64,000 bases of DNA from CAWCWK01 sp963842125 (lineage in GTDB: Bacteria; Pseudomonadota; Alphaproteobacteria; Rhizobiales; CAWCWK01): assembly GCA_963842125.1 (NCBI GenBank), contig CAWJFE010000001.1:620001-684000 (forward strand), in the 5' to 3' direction. The position numbers and the translations under genes are program-made. Of this stretch, positions 63,679 through 64,000 are shown one piece after another (position 1 is the first letter of the stretch; every line of letters starts with the position of its first letter). The notes beneath the pieces are model-generated. The model ran no database searches. It was not told the origin of the DNA and saw only the letters and a list, made by a program, of their open reading frames with translations.

Positions 63679-64000
<322 letters not shown>

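Overview
This window is a G+C-rich bacterial chromosome segment, most likely from an alphaproteobacterium of the Hyphomicrobiales/Rhodobacterales type. The support is the DUF4164-zapA-6S RNA-5-FTHF cyclo-ligase order, a RibB whose RibA half has lost its cysteines, groESL behind a CIRCE operator, and the alphaproteobacterial style of the HigBA, TRAP and CrbS/CrbR-like genes. It carries about 47 protein genes, one tRNA-Ser(GCT), a 6S RNA, and several families of dispersed and tandem repeats. Both ends cut genes: a trypsin-like protease on the left and gatB on the right.

Layout. 0-9 kb: metallo-beta-lactamase-fold hydrolase, LysR regulator, membrane adenylate/guanylate cyclase, then the zapA/6S/fau/YmdB block. 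9-15.5 kb: GNAT, glutathionyl-hydroquinone reductase, Nudix, chorismate-mutase-like enzyme, exported protein and groESL. 15.5-19.45 kb: an accessory island, visibly poorer in G+C at its start. It holds a retron-type reverse transcriptase overlapping an XRE regulator, a candidate msr-msd RNA bounded by a long inverted repeat, a higBA toxin-antitoxin module between two 78-bp direct repeats, and about 0.9 kb without a recognisable gene. 19.45-26.8 kb: Lrp/LysE pair, purine nucleoside phosphorylase, a TadG-like von Willebrand protein, and a redox/photolyase-like trio. 26.8-39 kb: a catabolic region with a MarR-type regulator, a TRAP transporter, a hydantoinase/5-oxoprolinase broken by many indels, ribB, a WecG-type glycosyltransferase, an 8-oxoguanine-deaminase-like gene with a frameshift, and a creatininase. 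39-50 kb: CrbS/CrbR-like two-component pair, mscL, YitT, divergent fdhD and FdhF/YdeP oxidoreductase, RTX protein. 50-64 kb: alpha-2-macroglobulin (one frameshift) with its usual partner pbpC, a D-lactate-dehydrogenase-type oxidase, tRNA-Ser, DUF2147, App1-type phosphatase, GST, lipid kinase, gatB.

Functional themes are uptake and breakdown of cyclic amide/purine-derived compounds (TRAP, hydantoinase, deaminase, creatininase), protein folding (groESL), envelope defence (alpha-2-macroglobulin with PBP1C), and phage/plasmid defence or persistence (retron-like operon, HigBA).

The most interesting parts are the retron-like operon with its candidate RNA, and two families of intergenic repeats ending in CTAG. 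The CTAG ends of these repeats supply the TAG stop codons of five neighbouring genes. Three long genes carry apparent frameshifts without nonsense codons, so sequencing or assembly indels must be excluded before they are called dead.
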